NCBI GenBank assembly: GCA_018712435.1
Contig: DVGZ01000019.1
Span: forward strand, 1-46,169
Direction of reading: 5' to 3'
DNA: 46,169 bases
DNA from: Candidatus Caccousia avicola
GTDB lineage: Bacteria > Bacillota > Clostridia > Oscillospirales > Acutalibacteraceae
The stretch's first letter is position 1, and each line of letters starts with the position of its first letter. The notes under the pieces were generated by a model. It saw nothing but the letters and a program-made list of their open reading frames with translations. It did no database searches and was not told the origin of the DNA. Made by a program: the position numbers and the translations under genes. Below are positions 15,722 to 23,705 of the stretch, piece after piece.

Positions 15722-16041
15722 GAGAACGGATCATTTCGGACTATAACCGTTTGCTGGAAGGAAAACGGGTGTTTTTGACGACGGCGGCACGCGGAATCGG
15801 CAAGAGCATTGCCGTTCTGTTTGCCCGGCAGGGAGCGGCGGTTTCCTTTGCCGGGAGAAATCCGGCGTATGTGGAGAAAACCTTGCGGGAATTGCGGCAG
15901 TGGAATCCCGATTGCCGGGGCTACGTCTGCGATCTGGCCAAGGCGGAGGAGAGCGAGCGGACGGCGGAGCAGGCCTTGCAGGAAAGCGGAGGCTTCGATG
16001 TTCTGGTCTGCACCGTGGGGGTGAATTGCCACTGTATATGA
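15718..16041 (+). pseudogene. SDR oxidoreductase, 5' fragment cut by a deletion
   Basis: Starts at GTG 15718 with a GTGA overlap with the aldolase gene. It encodes a Rossmann N-terminus (TTAARGIGKSIAVLFARQGA, then VSFAGRN and DVLVCTVGVN, equivalent to the NAG motif), as in short-chain dehydrogenases. After VGVN the frame runs into four unrelated residues (CHCI) and stops, so the catalytic Ser-Tyr-Lys half (about 150 residues) is missing. The following bases belong to an ABC permease gene in another frame. Non-functional as an oxidoreductase. The original enzyme probably oxidised the sugar released by the operon's glycosidase; that is inferred from position. Confidence 0.82.
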
Positions 16042-16274
16042 ATACCCCGGATAAGTATCCGCTGCAAACCTATCTGGCCACTCTGCTGATGGAGTCCAAA
16101 AACAACGTGGAGACGCTTATGACGCCGGAGCAGCTGGCGAGGATGGAGCAGATCAGCGAGAAAACGATCGAAGCGGCTCAGATCTTCCTGGCGGCTTTAC
16201 CCATCATGTGTGTGTATCCGTTCCTGCAAAAATACTATATCAAGGGTATTGTGGTCGGCAGTGTGAAAGGATGA
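16027..16274 (+). pseudogene. LplC/CUT1-type sugar ABC permease, 3' fragment
   Basis: In the frame ending at 16274 the peptide LYMNTPDKYPLQTYL is followed by AAQIFLAALPIMCVYPFLQK and GIVVGSVKG, the typical C-terminus of LplC-like (MalG-type) permeases, in which the last membrane helix precedes KG-VGSVKG. About two thirds of the gene, including the EAA loop, is absent. The join to the SDR fragment falls near 16018-16030. The frame upstream of it (15900-16026) is an out-of-frame reading of the SDR gene, not permease. Intact relatives normally come with a second permease and a binding protein; none is present here. Confidence 0.8.
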
Positions 16275-16852
16275 CGGAGATGAAGGTCGTTTCCATTTCC
16301 TCGTGTCCCTGGGGCGGCAGCTATCGCCCGAAGGCGTGGGCCGCCGTGCATTGCGGTCCCGATCAATTTGAGTTTTGTCTGTGGTGTGAGGAGGAATCCC
16401 CTGTCATACGGTATACAGAGCCGAATAGTCCCGTGTATCTTGACAGCTGTCTGGAAGTTTTCCTGCGTCCTTTTCCCCAGAAAAACGAATATCTCAATTT
16501 TGAAATGAACGCGTCCGGTGCGCTCCTGCTTCAAATTGGGAGCGAGCGAAAGGGAAGAAGATTCCTGCATGCGGAGGACTTTTCAGGCTGTTACCCGGAG
16601 GTGTTTCCCTTTCGGGAGCAGGCGTGCTGGGGAGTGCGGTTGTCGGTTCCCACCGCATTTCTGCAAACGGTTTGCGAAATATCCGCACAACCGGACCCGT
16701 CCGATTTTGAGGGGAACTTCTACAAATGCGGCGATTCACCCGCTCATTTCCTGTGCTGGAATCCCGTGGAGAGCGAGTCCCCGGATTTTCACCGTCCGGA
16801 ATTTTTTGCCTCCTTTGCGCCCCTCTGGAATGAATCGGATCACAAGAACTAA
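16271..16852 (+). CDS. CBM9-like carbohydrate-binding domain protein
   Basis: About 194-residue protein made of one beta-sandwich domain of the CBM9/DOMON-like type (PF06452 group): PKAWAAVHCGPDQFEFCLWC, then VYLDSCLEVFLRPFPQKNEY with the conserved D-S-x-E-x-F and N-E motifs, NFEMNASGALL, and the late strand GNFYKCGDSPAHFLCWNPV. No signal peptide or catalytic domain. ATG 16271 overlaps the permease stop (ATGA); ATG 16280 has a better spaced AAAGG and may be the true start. It presumably belonged to the same sugar-utilisation operon before the deletion. Confidence 0.68.
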   Translation: MTEMKVVSISSCPWGGSYRPKAWAAVHCGPDQFEFCLWCEEESPVIRYTEPNSPVYLDSCLEVFLRPFPQKNEYLNFEMNASGALLLQIGSERKGRRFLHAEDFSGCYPEVFPFREQACWGVRLSVPTAFLQTVCEISAQPDPSDFEGNFYKCGDSPAHFLCWNPVESESPDFHRPEFFASFAPLWNESDHKN

Positions 16853-16867
16853 ATTCTTCCTTTCATA

Positions 16868-16907
16868 CAAAGCCGGCGAAAAGCAAGCTTGCTTTTCGCC
16901 GGCTTTG
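16868..16907. terminator. 40-base perfect palindrome after the operon
   Basis: CAAAGCCGGCGAAAAGCAAG and its exact complement meet at AAGCTT. It can act as a terminator hairpin, though the T tract is short. Confidence 0.7.
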
Positions 16908-16917
16908 CTGTGTGTTC

Positions 16918-16946
16918 TTGTCAGCGGAGGGAAAAAAGAATATACT
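16918..16946 (+). promoter_or_regulatory. Promoter of the DUF1835/DUF3658 gene
   Basis: TTGTCA (16918-16923), 17 bases, TATACT (16941-16946). Confidence 0.65.
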
Positions 16947-17022
16947 AAACGCGTATGAAACCCGGAAACGAATCTCTGCCGGAGTAAGCAGGTTTTAGAA
17001 TGAAAGAAAAAGGGGAATCACC

Positions 17023-17235
17023 ATGCTGGAGGTTGTATTTGGAGACAGCGCTGCCGGAAGCCTGTCCGTTGCCATAGGGAGAGTGCTGGGCCAGGCGCCG
17101 ATCGGCGTGGGGGACACATGGTTTGCCCTGCGGATCGAGCAAATGATCCGGGACGGCTTGCTGGAACCCGTCACACAGCCGAAGCCCGGGGATCCTGCTT
17201 ACCATCGGATTCTACGCAAATGTGCCGGTAAATGA
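17023..17235 (+). CDS. DUF1835/DUF3658 protein with a large internal deletion
   Basis: 70-residue product. Residues 1-14 (MLEVVFGDSAAGSL) are the typical opening of DUF1835 proteins, and the rest (IGVGDTWFALRIEQMIRDG, then PGDPAYHRILRK) is the typical C-terminal end of the linked DUF3658 domain. Full-length relatives are about 250-300 residues, so roughly 200 residues are missing while the frame, ribosome site (AAAAAGGGGA) and promoter are kept. It may be a deletion derivative now non-functional, or a short protein in its own right; I think a pseudogene more likely. The gene is convergent with the LysR gene. Confidence 0.6.
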   Translation: MLEVVFGDSAAGSLSVAIGRVLGQAPIGVGDTWFALRIEQMIRDGLLEPVTQPKPGDPAYHRILRKCAGK

Positions 17236-17238
17236 GCG

Positions 17239-18123
17239 TTATTGTGCGGCGGCGTCCTCCCGCATCAAACGGATGAAGCTCCGCAGGGGGGCGTTTCCTT
17301 CCAGCGTTTTATAGTATACGCCAAAAGAGAGAGGATCCGCGCCTACGATGGGAATGCGCGCCAAAGGCAGAAAAGGAGGAATTCCCCAGTCTGGAACAAT
17401 CGCAATCCCAAATCCCGCCTGCACCAGTACGGCGGCGGCCTCCAACGATTCGCAGAAATGAAAATCCGATCGGGGGCGTTCTCCCATCAGCTGGCCTTGC
17501 AGCCGTGCGATAACCGCCGGGCAGGTGGAGGGATCGGTGAGCACTAGCTTTTCTTTGGTCAGCTCCTCCAAAGAAACAGATTCTCGTTCGGACAAAGGGT
17601 TTTCCTCCTGACAAATGCATATCACACCGATCCGTCGCAGCTCCCGGTAAGTGCCGGGAGCTTTTCCGCCTGTGATCCCCTTGAATCCCAGCACCGCGTC
17701 GACCGCTTCCTCCTGAAGCAGGCGGTACAGCTGTGGGTAGGGGACAACCTGAAGCTGAGGGTGCAGATGAGGATGCAGCTCCGCCATGCGGCGAAAGGCT
17801 CCCGCCAACATGAAGAGGTGGGCGTAGTTGTGGCAGCCGATGGAAATGGGTTCGATGACCTGCGCGTTGGGATCCTGGAAGCGTTTCTTTGCGCGCTCCG
17901 AGATGGTGAGCATTCCCTTCGCATCCGTCAGGAAAAGATATCCCGCGGGCGTCAGGTTCACCGTCCGCGTGGTGCGGCGGAACAGCTTAACGTTGAGTTC
18001 GGCTTCCAGCGTGCGGATTTGATGGGTTACGGCAGGCTGGGTGACGTTCAGCTGCTGCGCCGCGCGGGCAAAATTCAGGTGTTCGGCTACGGTCAGAAAG
18101 CAGTGAAGCTGAAAGGTATTCAA
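17239..18123 (-). CDS. LysR-family transcriptional regulator
   Basis: 294-residue LysR protein from the TTG at 18123-18121. This start has AGGAGGG a few bases upstream and gives the standard opening NTFQLHCFLTVAEHLNFARA; a longer reading from ATG 18180 would add 19 residues with no ribosome site. The N-terminal winged helix contains NFARAAQQLNVTQPAVTHQI; the rest is the type 2 periplasmic-binding-protein-like effector domain. Closest neighbours are the convergent DUF fragment and, divergently, the MarR/ABC operon. It might control the ABC operon or the upstream catabolic operon; neither is shown by the sequence. Confidence 0.9.
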   Translation of the reverse strand: MNTFQLHCFLTVAEHLNFARAAQQLNVTQPAVTHQIRTLEAELNVKLFRRTTRTVNLTPAGYLFLTDAKGMLTISERAKKRFQDPNAQVIEPISIGCHNYAHLFMLAGAFRRMAELHPHLHPQLQVVPYPQLYRLLQEEAVDAVLGFKGITGGKAPGTYRELRRIGVICICQEENPLSERESVSLEELTKEKLVLTDPSTCPAVIARLQGQLMGERPRSDFHFCESLEAAAVLVQAGFGIAIVPDWGIPPFLPLARIPIVGADPLSFGVYYKTLEGNAPLRSFIRLMREDAAAQ

Positions 18124-18153
18124 AGGATTCCCTCCTGTTCGTTTTTTGTATTG

Positions 18154-18168
18154 ATAAATATTATTTAT
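18154..18168. promoter_or_regulatory. Candidate LysR operator
   Basis: ATAAATATTATTTAT is a perfect 6-base inverted repeat around three bases and fits the T-N11-A rule of LysR sites. It lies 31 bases upstream of the TTG start, where autoregulatory sites are common. Confidence 0.35.
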
Positions 18169-18281
18169 TGATGATAACATATTTTGAATTCACATACAAC
18201 GAAAAACATGTAAAATAGTTTTGTAGCGTACAGTCAGGGACAGAACAAATTGGGCGCACAGGCCGGAAAGGAGAGAAACGA

Positions 18282-18758
18282 ATGGCGGGAGAAGAAAGTC
18301 TGATTCTGTTGATTAAGCAGCTTCATCTGGCGCTGGAGCAGTGTGCGAAGGAGCAGATGGAGGGCTGCGGCGTCTCCCCCACGCAGGGCCTGATTTTGGG
18401 GTATCTTTTTTCCCGGGAAGGGGAGAGCGTCTATTCCGTTGATTTGCACGCGCACCTCGGTATCTCCAAATCCGCGGTTTCCTCTGAGCTGCGAAAGCTC
18501 AAGGAGAATGGATATCTGACGTTTCACGATAATCCGGGAGACGACAGGAAAAAGCGGATTGTTTTGACGGAGAAAGCGGACGGAATCCGCAAAATACTCA
18601 GTGAGGCCCTTCAGAAACGCGAGGAATCCATTTGCCGCGGTATTCCGGCAGAATCCGTCGAGAGCACAAAAAAGTGCCTGCTTCTGATGAGAGCAAATAT
18701 CAGGAAAGAATGTGGAAGGAGGACGACGCATGGTAAGTACCTTGTTTCGACAAATTAA
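18282..18758 (+). CDS. MarR-family transcriptional regulator
   Basis: 158-residue MarR protein. The winged helix is visible: LHAHLGISKSAVSSELRKLK as the recognition segment, then NGYLTFHDNPGDDRKKRIVL as the beta-wing with the conserved D-x-R. It overlaps the first ABC exporter gene by 29 bases, so the regulator and both exporter halves form one operon. MarR regulators in this arrangement usually repress their own exporter operon and respond to the exported compound. A GGAAAGGAG site lies before the ATG. Confidence 0.9.
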   Translation: MAGEESLILLIKQLHLALEQCAKEQMEGCGVSPTQGLILGYLFSREGESVYSVDLHAHLGISKSAVSSELRKLKENGYLTFHDNPGDDRKKRIVLTEKADGIRKILSEALQKREESICRGIPAESVESTKKCLLLMRANIRKECGRRTTHGKYLVSTN

Positions 18759-20496
18759 ACAGTATAAGAAAGCATCCCTGCTGACGCCGCTGTTTACCAC
18801 TCTGGAGGTGGTGATGGAGGTGGCGATTCCGTTCGTCATCGCCTATATCATCGACAAGGGTATCGCGGTCGGAGATATGGGGCAGGTCTATTTGTATGGA
18901 GCCATTATGCTGGTGATGGCACTCCTGAGCCTGTTGTTCGGGGCGCTGGCCGGAAAATACGCGGCTGCCGCTTCCTCCGGTTTTGCGTGCAATCTCCGCG
19001 AAGGCATGTACGAAAACATTCAGCGCTTTTCCTTTTCCAATATTGACAAATACAGCACCGCCGGTCTTGTCACCCGCATGACGACGGACGTCACCAACGT
19101 GCAGAACGCCTATCAGATGGTGATCCGTATCGCGGTGCGCGCCCCTGTCATGCTGCTTTGTTCCCTTGCCATGTGCTTTTTTATTGATGTGGAACTCAGC
19201 TCCATTTTTCTCATTGCGATCGCCGTGCTGGCCGCCGGTTTGATTTTCGTGATGCTGACCACCATGAAAATTTTTGATCAGGTGTTCCGCAAGTACGATG
19301 ACCTCAATGCCAGCGTACAGGAGAATGTGTCGGCCATTCGCGTTGTGAAAGCATTTGTGCGCGAAACCTATGAGAACGAAAAGTTCACCAAAGCCGCGGA
19401 GCGCCTGTACCATATGTTTGTAAAAGCGGAAGGAAGGCTGGCTCTGAACAACCCGATCATGATGCTGGTGATTTACGCCTGCATGATCGGCCTGTCCTGG
19501 TTCGGCGCGCACCACATTGTGAGCGGCATTCTCACCGAGGGTGAGCTGACTTCCATGTTTACTTACGTCATGAGCGTTCTGATGTCTCTCATGATGCTCT
19601 CCATGATTTTCGTCATGCTGACCATGAGCCTTGCGAGCGGACGGCGTATTGTGGAGGTGCTGGAGGAGCAGCCGGATATCACGAATCCGGATTCTCCCGT
19701 TTTCGAGGTGTCGGATGGCGCTATCGACTTCAACCATGTCAGCTTTTCGTATAAGCATGGCAGCGGGGAGGAAACGCTTCATGACATCGATCTCCATATC
19801 AAGGCGGGCGAGACTATCGGCATTATCGGCGGCACCGGCTGCGGAAAAACCAGTCTGGTCAGTTTGATCAGCCGTATGTACGACGTGGACAAAGGCTCCG
19901 TTGTGGTTGGAGGAAAGGATGTCCGGGAATACGATTTGGAGGTTCTGCGCAACGCGGTTGCCGTGGTGCTTCAAAAGAACGTTCTGTTTTCCGGCACCAT
20001 CCTTGACAATCTTCGCTGGGGCAAGGAGGATGCCACGGAGGAGGAATGCAAGGAAGTTTGCCGCCAGGCGTGTGCGAGTGAGTTTATCGAGCGCTTCCCG
20101 GATCAATACAATACCTGGATCGAGCAGGGCGGCGCAAACGTTTCCGGCGGTCAGAAGCAGCGCCTCTGCATTGCCCGTGCTCTGCTCAAACATCCGCGTG
20201 TGCTGATTCTCGACGACTCGACGAGCGCTGTCGACACGGCTACCGATGCGAAAATCCGCGAATCCTTCGCCCAGAAGATTCCCGGTACAACCAAGCTGAT
20301 TATTGCACAGCGTATTTCCAGCGTCCAGAGCGCGGATCGGATTCTGGTTCTGGATGACGGACGGATCAATGGGTTTGATACGCACGAGAATCTGCTTCAG
20401 ACCAATGAGATTTACCGCGACATCTACGAAACGCAGACGCAGGGCGGCGGCGATTTTGACCAGCCGAACGGAGCGTCGGAAGGAGGTGCTGAATAA
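18730..20496 (+). CDS. Heterodimeric ABC exporter, subunit with degenerate ATP site
   Basis: 588-residue half-transporter with a six-helix membrane domain (residues about 15-310) and a C-terminal nucleotide-binding domain. Start is ATG 18730 behind AAGGAGG. Walker A has Lys373 in GGTGCGKTS; the signature is NVSGGQKQR; after Walker B (LILDD) the catalytic Glu is replaced by Asp496, and the H-loop His is Gln527 (IIAQRIS). This is the TM287-like degenerate half of heterodimeric exporters; partner follows with a 1-base overlap. Such pumps export drugs, peptides or lipids; substrate unknown here. Confidence 0.92.
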   Translation: MVSTLFRQIKQYKKASLLTPLFTTLEVVMEVAIPFVIAYIIDKGIAVGDMGQVYLYGAIMLVMALLSLLFGALAGKYAAAASSGFACNLREGMYENIQRFSFSNIDKYSTAGLVTRMTTDVTNVQNAYQMVIRIAVRAPVMLLCSLAMCFFIDVELSSIFLIAIAVLAAGLIFVMLTTMKIFDQVFRKYDDLNASVQENVSAIRVVKAFVRETYENEKFTKAAERLYHMFVKAEGRLALNNPIMMLVIYACMIGLSWFGAHHIVSGILTEGELTSMFTYVMSVLMSLMMLSMIFVMLTMSLASGRRIVEVLEEQPDITNPDSPVFEVSDGAIDFNHVSFSYKHGSGEETLHDIDLHIKAGETIGIIGGTGCGKTSLVSLISRMYDVDKGSVVVGGKDVREYDLEVLRNAVAVVLQKNVLFSGTILDNLRWGKEDATEEECKEVCRQACASEFIERFPDQYNTWIEQGGANVSGGQKQRLCIARALLKHPRVLILDDSTSAVDTATDAKIRESFAQKIPGTTKLIIAQRISSVQSADRILVLDDGRINGFDTHENLLQTNEIYRDIYETQTQGGGDFDQPNGASEGGAE

Positions 20497-22406
20497 TGCC
20501 GGGACCGATGAGAGGAGCGCCCATGTCGCTCAAAAAGATGGATACCAAAATGCTGGGCCGTGTTCTGGGCCGCGTCTTGGGATATATGCTCAAAAAATAC
20601 TGGTTGCCCTTCCTTTTGGTGGTTGTCTGTATTGTGGTGACCGCGATCTCCACACTTCAGGGCGTTTTGTTTATGCAGAAGCTGTATGACGATTATATCG
20701 CGCCGCTGCTGCAATCGCAGACGCCTGACTTCTCCAATCTGGCGTCCGCGTTGTTCCAGGTGGGAATTGTTTATGCCATCGGCATTGTCTGCGCATATGC
20801 CTATAACCGTATTATGGTCAATGTCAGCCAGGGCACCATGCGCAATCTGCGTATCGAATTGTTCCATCATATGGAATCCCTTCCGATCAAATATTTCGAT
20901 ACGCATGCTCACGGCGATATTATGTCCATCTACACCAATGACGTGGATACCCTTCGTCAGCTGATCAGCCAGAGCATTCCGCAGATTATCAACTCTCTGG
21001 TCAGTGTGGTGACAACCTTCATCAGTATGTTTGTGCTCAATCTTCCGCTGACTGTGCTGACGCTGGTGATGATCGGCGTGATGCTGTTTGTCACCTCCAA
21101 GATTGCGGCGAAATCCGCTCTTTATTTTGGCAAGCAGCAGAAGGATCTCGGCCGTGTGAATGGCTATATCGAAGAGATGATGGACGGCCAGAAGGTAGTC
21201 AAGGTGTTCTGCCATGAGGAAAAAAGCATCGAGCAGTTCAAGAAGCTGAACGATGACCTGCGCGAGAGCGCCAAAAACGCCAACACCTTCGCCAACATTA
21301 CCATGCCGATCAACGCGAACATCGGAAACATCAGCTATGTGCTGTGTGCCGTGGTAGGCTCCGTGATGGCGCTGAGCGGCTATGCGGGACTGACGCTGGG
21401 CACGCTCATTACATTTATGACGCTGAACCGGAACTCTAGCATGCCGGTGACGCAGATCAGCCAGCAGCTCAACAGCATTGTGATGGCAATGGCCGGTGCA
21501 AACCGCGTGTTCCAGCTGATCGACGAAAAGCCGGAGGAGGACAATGGCTATGTTGAGCTGGTCAACGCGAAGGAAAACCCCGACGGCAGCCTGACGGAGA
21601 CAAAGGAACGCACGGGGCTCTGGGCCTGGCGGCATCCGCACAAGGCCGACGGCACCGTCACATACACGAAACTCGAAGGGGATATCACCTTCAACGATGT
21701 GGACTTCGGCTATACGGAGGATAAGATCGTTCTTCACAATGTGAAGCTGTACGCCACACCCGGTCAGAAGATTGCTTTTGTCGGCAGTACCGGCGCGGGA
21801 AAAACGACGATCACCAATCTGATCAACCGTTTTTACGACATTCAGGACGGAAAGATCCGCTACGACAATATCAATATCAATAAGATCAAAAAGGCCGACC
21901 TGCGGCGCTCGCTGGGCATCGTGCTTCAGGATACCCATTTGTTTACCGGTACCGTCATGGACAATATCCGCTATGGCCGTCTGGACGCGACGGACGAAGA
22001 GTGCATCGCCGCCGCGAAGCTGGCAAACGCGGATGGATTTGTCCGCCGTCTGCCGGATGGGTACCAGACCATGCTGACGGGAGACGGTGCAAACCTCAGC
22101 CAGGGACAGCGCCAGCTGCTCGCCATTGCCCGTGCGGCTGTGGCGGATCCGCCGGTTCTGATTCTGGACGAAGCCACGTCCTCCATTGATACCCGCACGG
22201 AGAAGCTGGTGCAGGAGGGCATGGATCGCCTGATGAAGGGACGCACCACCTTTGTAATTGCGCACCGCCTGTCCACCGTCCGCAACTCCGACTGTATCAT
22301 GGTGCTGGAGCAGGGCCGCATTATTGAGCGCGGTACACACGATCAGCTGATCGAGGAAAAGGGCCGCTATTATCAGCTCTATACAGGAAATTCCATCGGT
22401 GCCTGA
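20496..22406 (+). CDS. Heterodimeric ABC exporter, catalytic subunit
   Basis: 636-residue half-transporter, ATG overlapping the previous stop by one base with AAGGAGG upstream. A short charged N-terminal extension precedes the six membrane helices. Walker A has Lys436 in GSTGAGKTT, Walker B has the full catalytic Glu559 (LILDEATSS), and the H-loop His590 (FVIAHRLST) is intact. The signature is NLSQGQRQL rather than LSGGQ. Combined with subunit one, this gives one canonical ATP site (Walker of this subunit, signature of the partner) and one degenerate site, as in TM287/288. The loop between the membrane domain and the ATPase is longer than usual (about residues 365-400). Confidence 0.92.
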   Translation: MPGPMRGAPMSLKKMDTKMLGRVLGRVLGYMLKKYWLPFLLVVVCIVVTAISTLQGVLFMQKLYDDYIAPLLQSQTPDFSNLASALFQVGIVYAIGIVCAYAYNRIMVNVSQGTMRNLRIELFHHMESLPIKYFDTHAHGDIMSIYTNDVDTLRQLISQSIPQIINSLVSVVTTFISMFVLNLPLTVLTLVMIGVMLFVTSKIAAKSALYFGKQQKDLGRVNGYIEEMMDGQKVVKVFCHEEKSIEQFKKLNDDLRESAKNANTFANITMPINANIGNISYVLCAVVGSVMALSGYAGLTLGTLITFMTLNRNSSMPVTQISQQLNSIVMAMAGANRVFQLIDEKPEEDNGYVELVNAKENPDGSLTETKERTGLWAWRHPHKADGTVTYTKLEGDITFNDVDFGYTEDKIVLHNVKLYATPGQKIAFVGSTGAGKTTITNLINRFYDIQDGKIRYDNININKIKKADLRRSLGIVLQDTHLFTGTVMDNIRYGRLDATDEECIAAAKLANADGFVRRLPDGYQTMLTGDGANLSQGQRQLLAIARAAVADPPVLILDEATSSIDTRTEKLVQEGMDRLMKGRTTFVIAHRLSTVRNSDCIMVLEQGRIIERGTHDQLIEEKGRYYQLYTGNSIGA

Positions 22407-22633
22407 GCGTTTTTACAAAAACAAATGGAGGAAAATTCCAGAATTTTGTAGAATTTTCGTGATTATATACAAATTAGTAGAAAATATTTTTCCTCAAAGA
22501 AATGATTTTATCACCTTTTCTTCACAAATCTATGATACAATAAAAGAAAATGAAGTGGAGAGCAGCCCCGATCGTGAGATGCGGAGTCTTTCCAAAGCTT
22601 CAAGCATTATGTGAATATTGGAGGAATTTTATC

Positions 22634-23056
22634 ATGAAAGCCAAGTCTCTGCATTTCTCGAAAAGTGGTTCTGCTCAGGTGATTGCGTCCGAGCTCGGAC
22701 GGATCCATCAGTGCGTGTGCGATCAGATCCCGCCCGCCTATCCCTGCGAGGGTGAAAAGGTTATTTTCATCGGCGTGGAGATGAACGGTAAGCTCCCGGG
22801 CCCGGTGGATCATTTCTGCCGTGACCTGACGCCTGCCCGCGCGCAGAATGTGGCGTTCTACATCATCAACGGAAACGGCAACACCTCCGGCCTGGACGAA
22901 ATCAAGAAGGCGATGGAGTCCAAGGGCGTTCATATGATTCCGGATGTTCATTCCGTCACCGTCAAGAGCTCTCTCTTCAAGAAGGGTATGCCGACGGATG
23001 CCGACGTGAAAGCCGCTGTGGATTGGGCGCAGAAGATCGTGGATTCCGGGCTGTAA
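22634..23056 (+). CDS. Flavodoxin-like protein
   Basis: 140-residue protein from ATG 22634 behind GGAGGAAT. The first strand and loop FSKSGSAQVIASEL resembles the phosphate loop of flavodoxins (T/S-x-S/T-G-x-T/S), followed by KVIFIGVEMNGKLPG and NVAFYIINGNG strands and a final helix. The pattern is a Rossmann-like flavodoxin fold, but aromatic residues that stack on FMN are not obvious, so flavin binding is uncertain. Monocistronic between the ABC operon and a strong terminator. 22407-22633 shows only A/T-rich leader with TACAAT at 22536 as a possible -10. Confidence 0.62.
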   Translation: MKAKSLHFSKSGSAQVIASELGRIHQCVCDQIPPAYPCEGEKVIFIGVEMNGKLPGPVDHFCRDLTPARAQNVAFYIINGNGNTSGLDEIKKAMESKGVHMIPDVHSVTVKSSLFKKGMPTDADVKAAVDWAQKIVDSGL

Positions 23057-23078
23057 AATTGATATTTTTATAAAATGA

Positions 23079-23114
23079 GCGCCCCGAAGGATGTAACTCC
23101 TTCGGGGCGCTTTT
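23079..23114 (+). terminator. Intrinsic terminator after the flavodoxin-like gene
   Basis: Perfect 13-base stem GCGCCCCGAAGGA / TCCTTCGGGGCGC with a 6-base loop and four T. Confidence 0.95.
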
Positions 23115-23135
23115 GTGCGAGAAGATTCGCTGCGA

Positions 23136-23312
23136 TTATTCGCGCATTTTCAGGATTTCGACCTCATGCTCAAAATCTCCGGCCGTGATGTCACGGCGCA
23201 GAAGCTCCAGCTGTTTTTCCTCGGGAAGAGAATTGAAATATTCCCTCGCACGGCTGCTTCCCCGGAACGGATCCGCCAGCGCGAGCGGGTAAAGAGAGAA
23301 CGGGAATTGCAT
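23136..23312 (-). CDS. Small protein of unknown function (58 residues)
   Basis: Not recognised. Start chosen at 23312 because AAAGGAG lies six bases upstream (minus strand); the upstream ATG at 23336 has none. The product opens MQFPFSLYPLALADPFRG and continues with a charged helix ending FEHEVEILKMRE. It follows the next small gene by 20 bases in the same direction, so both are probably one transcript. Predicted cytosolic and helical. The motif EEKQLELLRR suggests a short helical hairpin. Confidence 0.6.
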   Translation of the reverse strand: MQFPFSLYPLALADPFRGSSRAREYFNSLPEEKQLELLRRDITAGDFEHEVEILKMRE

Positions 23313-23332
23313 AGCTGTCTCCTTTCCGGCGC

Positions 23333-23530
23333 TCAAAACGCCTGCGGGTATTCTTGAATAGAGGCGGCAAGGCTGTCCGCCAGACGGCGCAGCTCGTCCT
23401 TTCCCTGAGCGTGGCGCGCCCGCAGAAACAGAGCCTGGCGTTCCTCGCTGCCCATAGCGCGAAACGCTTCCGATGCCGCGGGATTTTCCGCGATTGCGAA
23501 CAGGAACCCTTCAGGAAATCCATAAGCCAT
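23333..23530 (-). CDS. Small protein of unknown function (65 residues)
   Basis: Not recognised. Start at ATG 23530 behind AAGGAG (11 bases); an ATG at 23620 would add 30 basic residues without a ribosome site. Product: MAYGFPEGFLFAIAENPAAS, then a helical stretch with FRAMGSEERQALFLRARH. Together with the 58-residue gene downstream it resembles a two-gene operon of small helical proteins convergent with the flavodoxin-like gene. Both contain an E-E-(K/R)-Q-x-L-x-L-(R/L) pattern, so they may be distant paralogues. Confidence 0.55.
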   Translation of the reverse strand: MAYGFPEGFLFAIAENPAASEAFRAMGSEERQALFLRARHAQGKDELRRLADSLAASIQEYPQAF

Positions 23531-23644
23531 CCTGTCCAGCTCCTTCCGTTTACAAATGCTTTTGCGGCTTTTCAGCCGCTTCCCTATTGTTTGAAAAAAC
23601 GTCCTGTTTACCCGTGGCAATCACTGGGCGGGAAAAAGGAGAGG

Positions 23645-23673
23645 TTTACAAAAACAAGGAAAAAGTGGATAAT
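23645..23673 (+). promoter_or_regulatory. Possible recQ promoter
   Basis: TTTACA (23645-23650), 17 bases, GATAAT (23668-23673), about 30 bases before the recQ start. Confidence 0.45.
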
Positions 23674-23705
23674 AGAAAAAAGTTATTTCACACAATACAA
23701 GCAAA

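Noticed and set aside
15900-16274. Single 124-residue gene reading through the junction
   Set aside because: Only the part after about 16027 resembles a permease; the earlier part is an out-of-frame reading of the SDR sequence.
20424-22340. 638-residue open frame on the minus strand
   Set aside because: Antisense to the second ABC subunit, which has all motifs.
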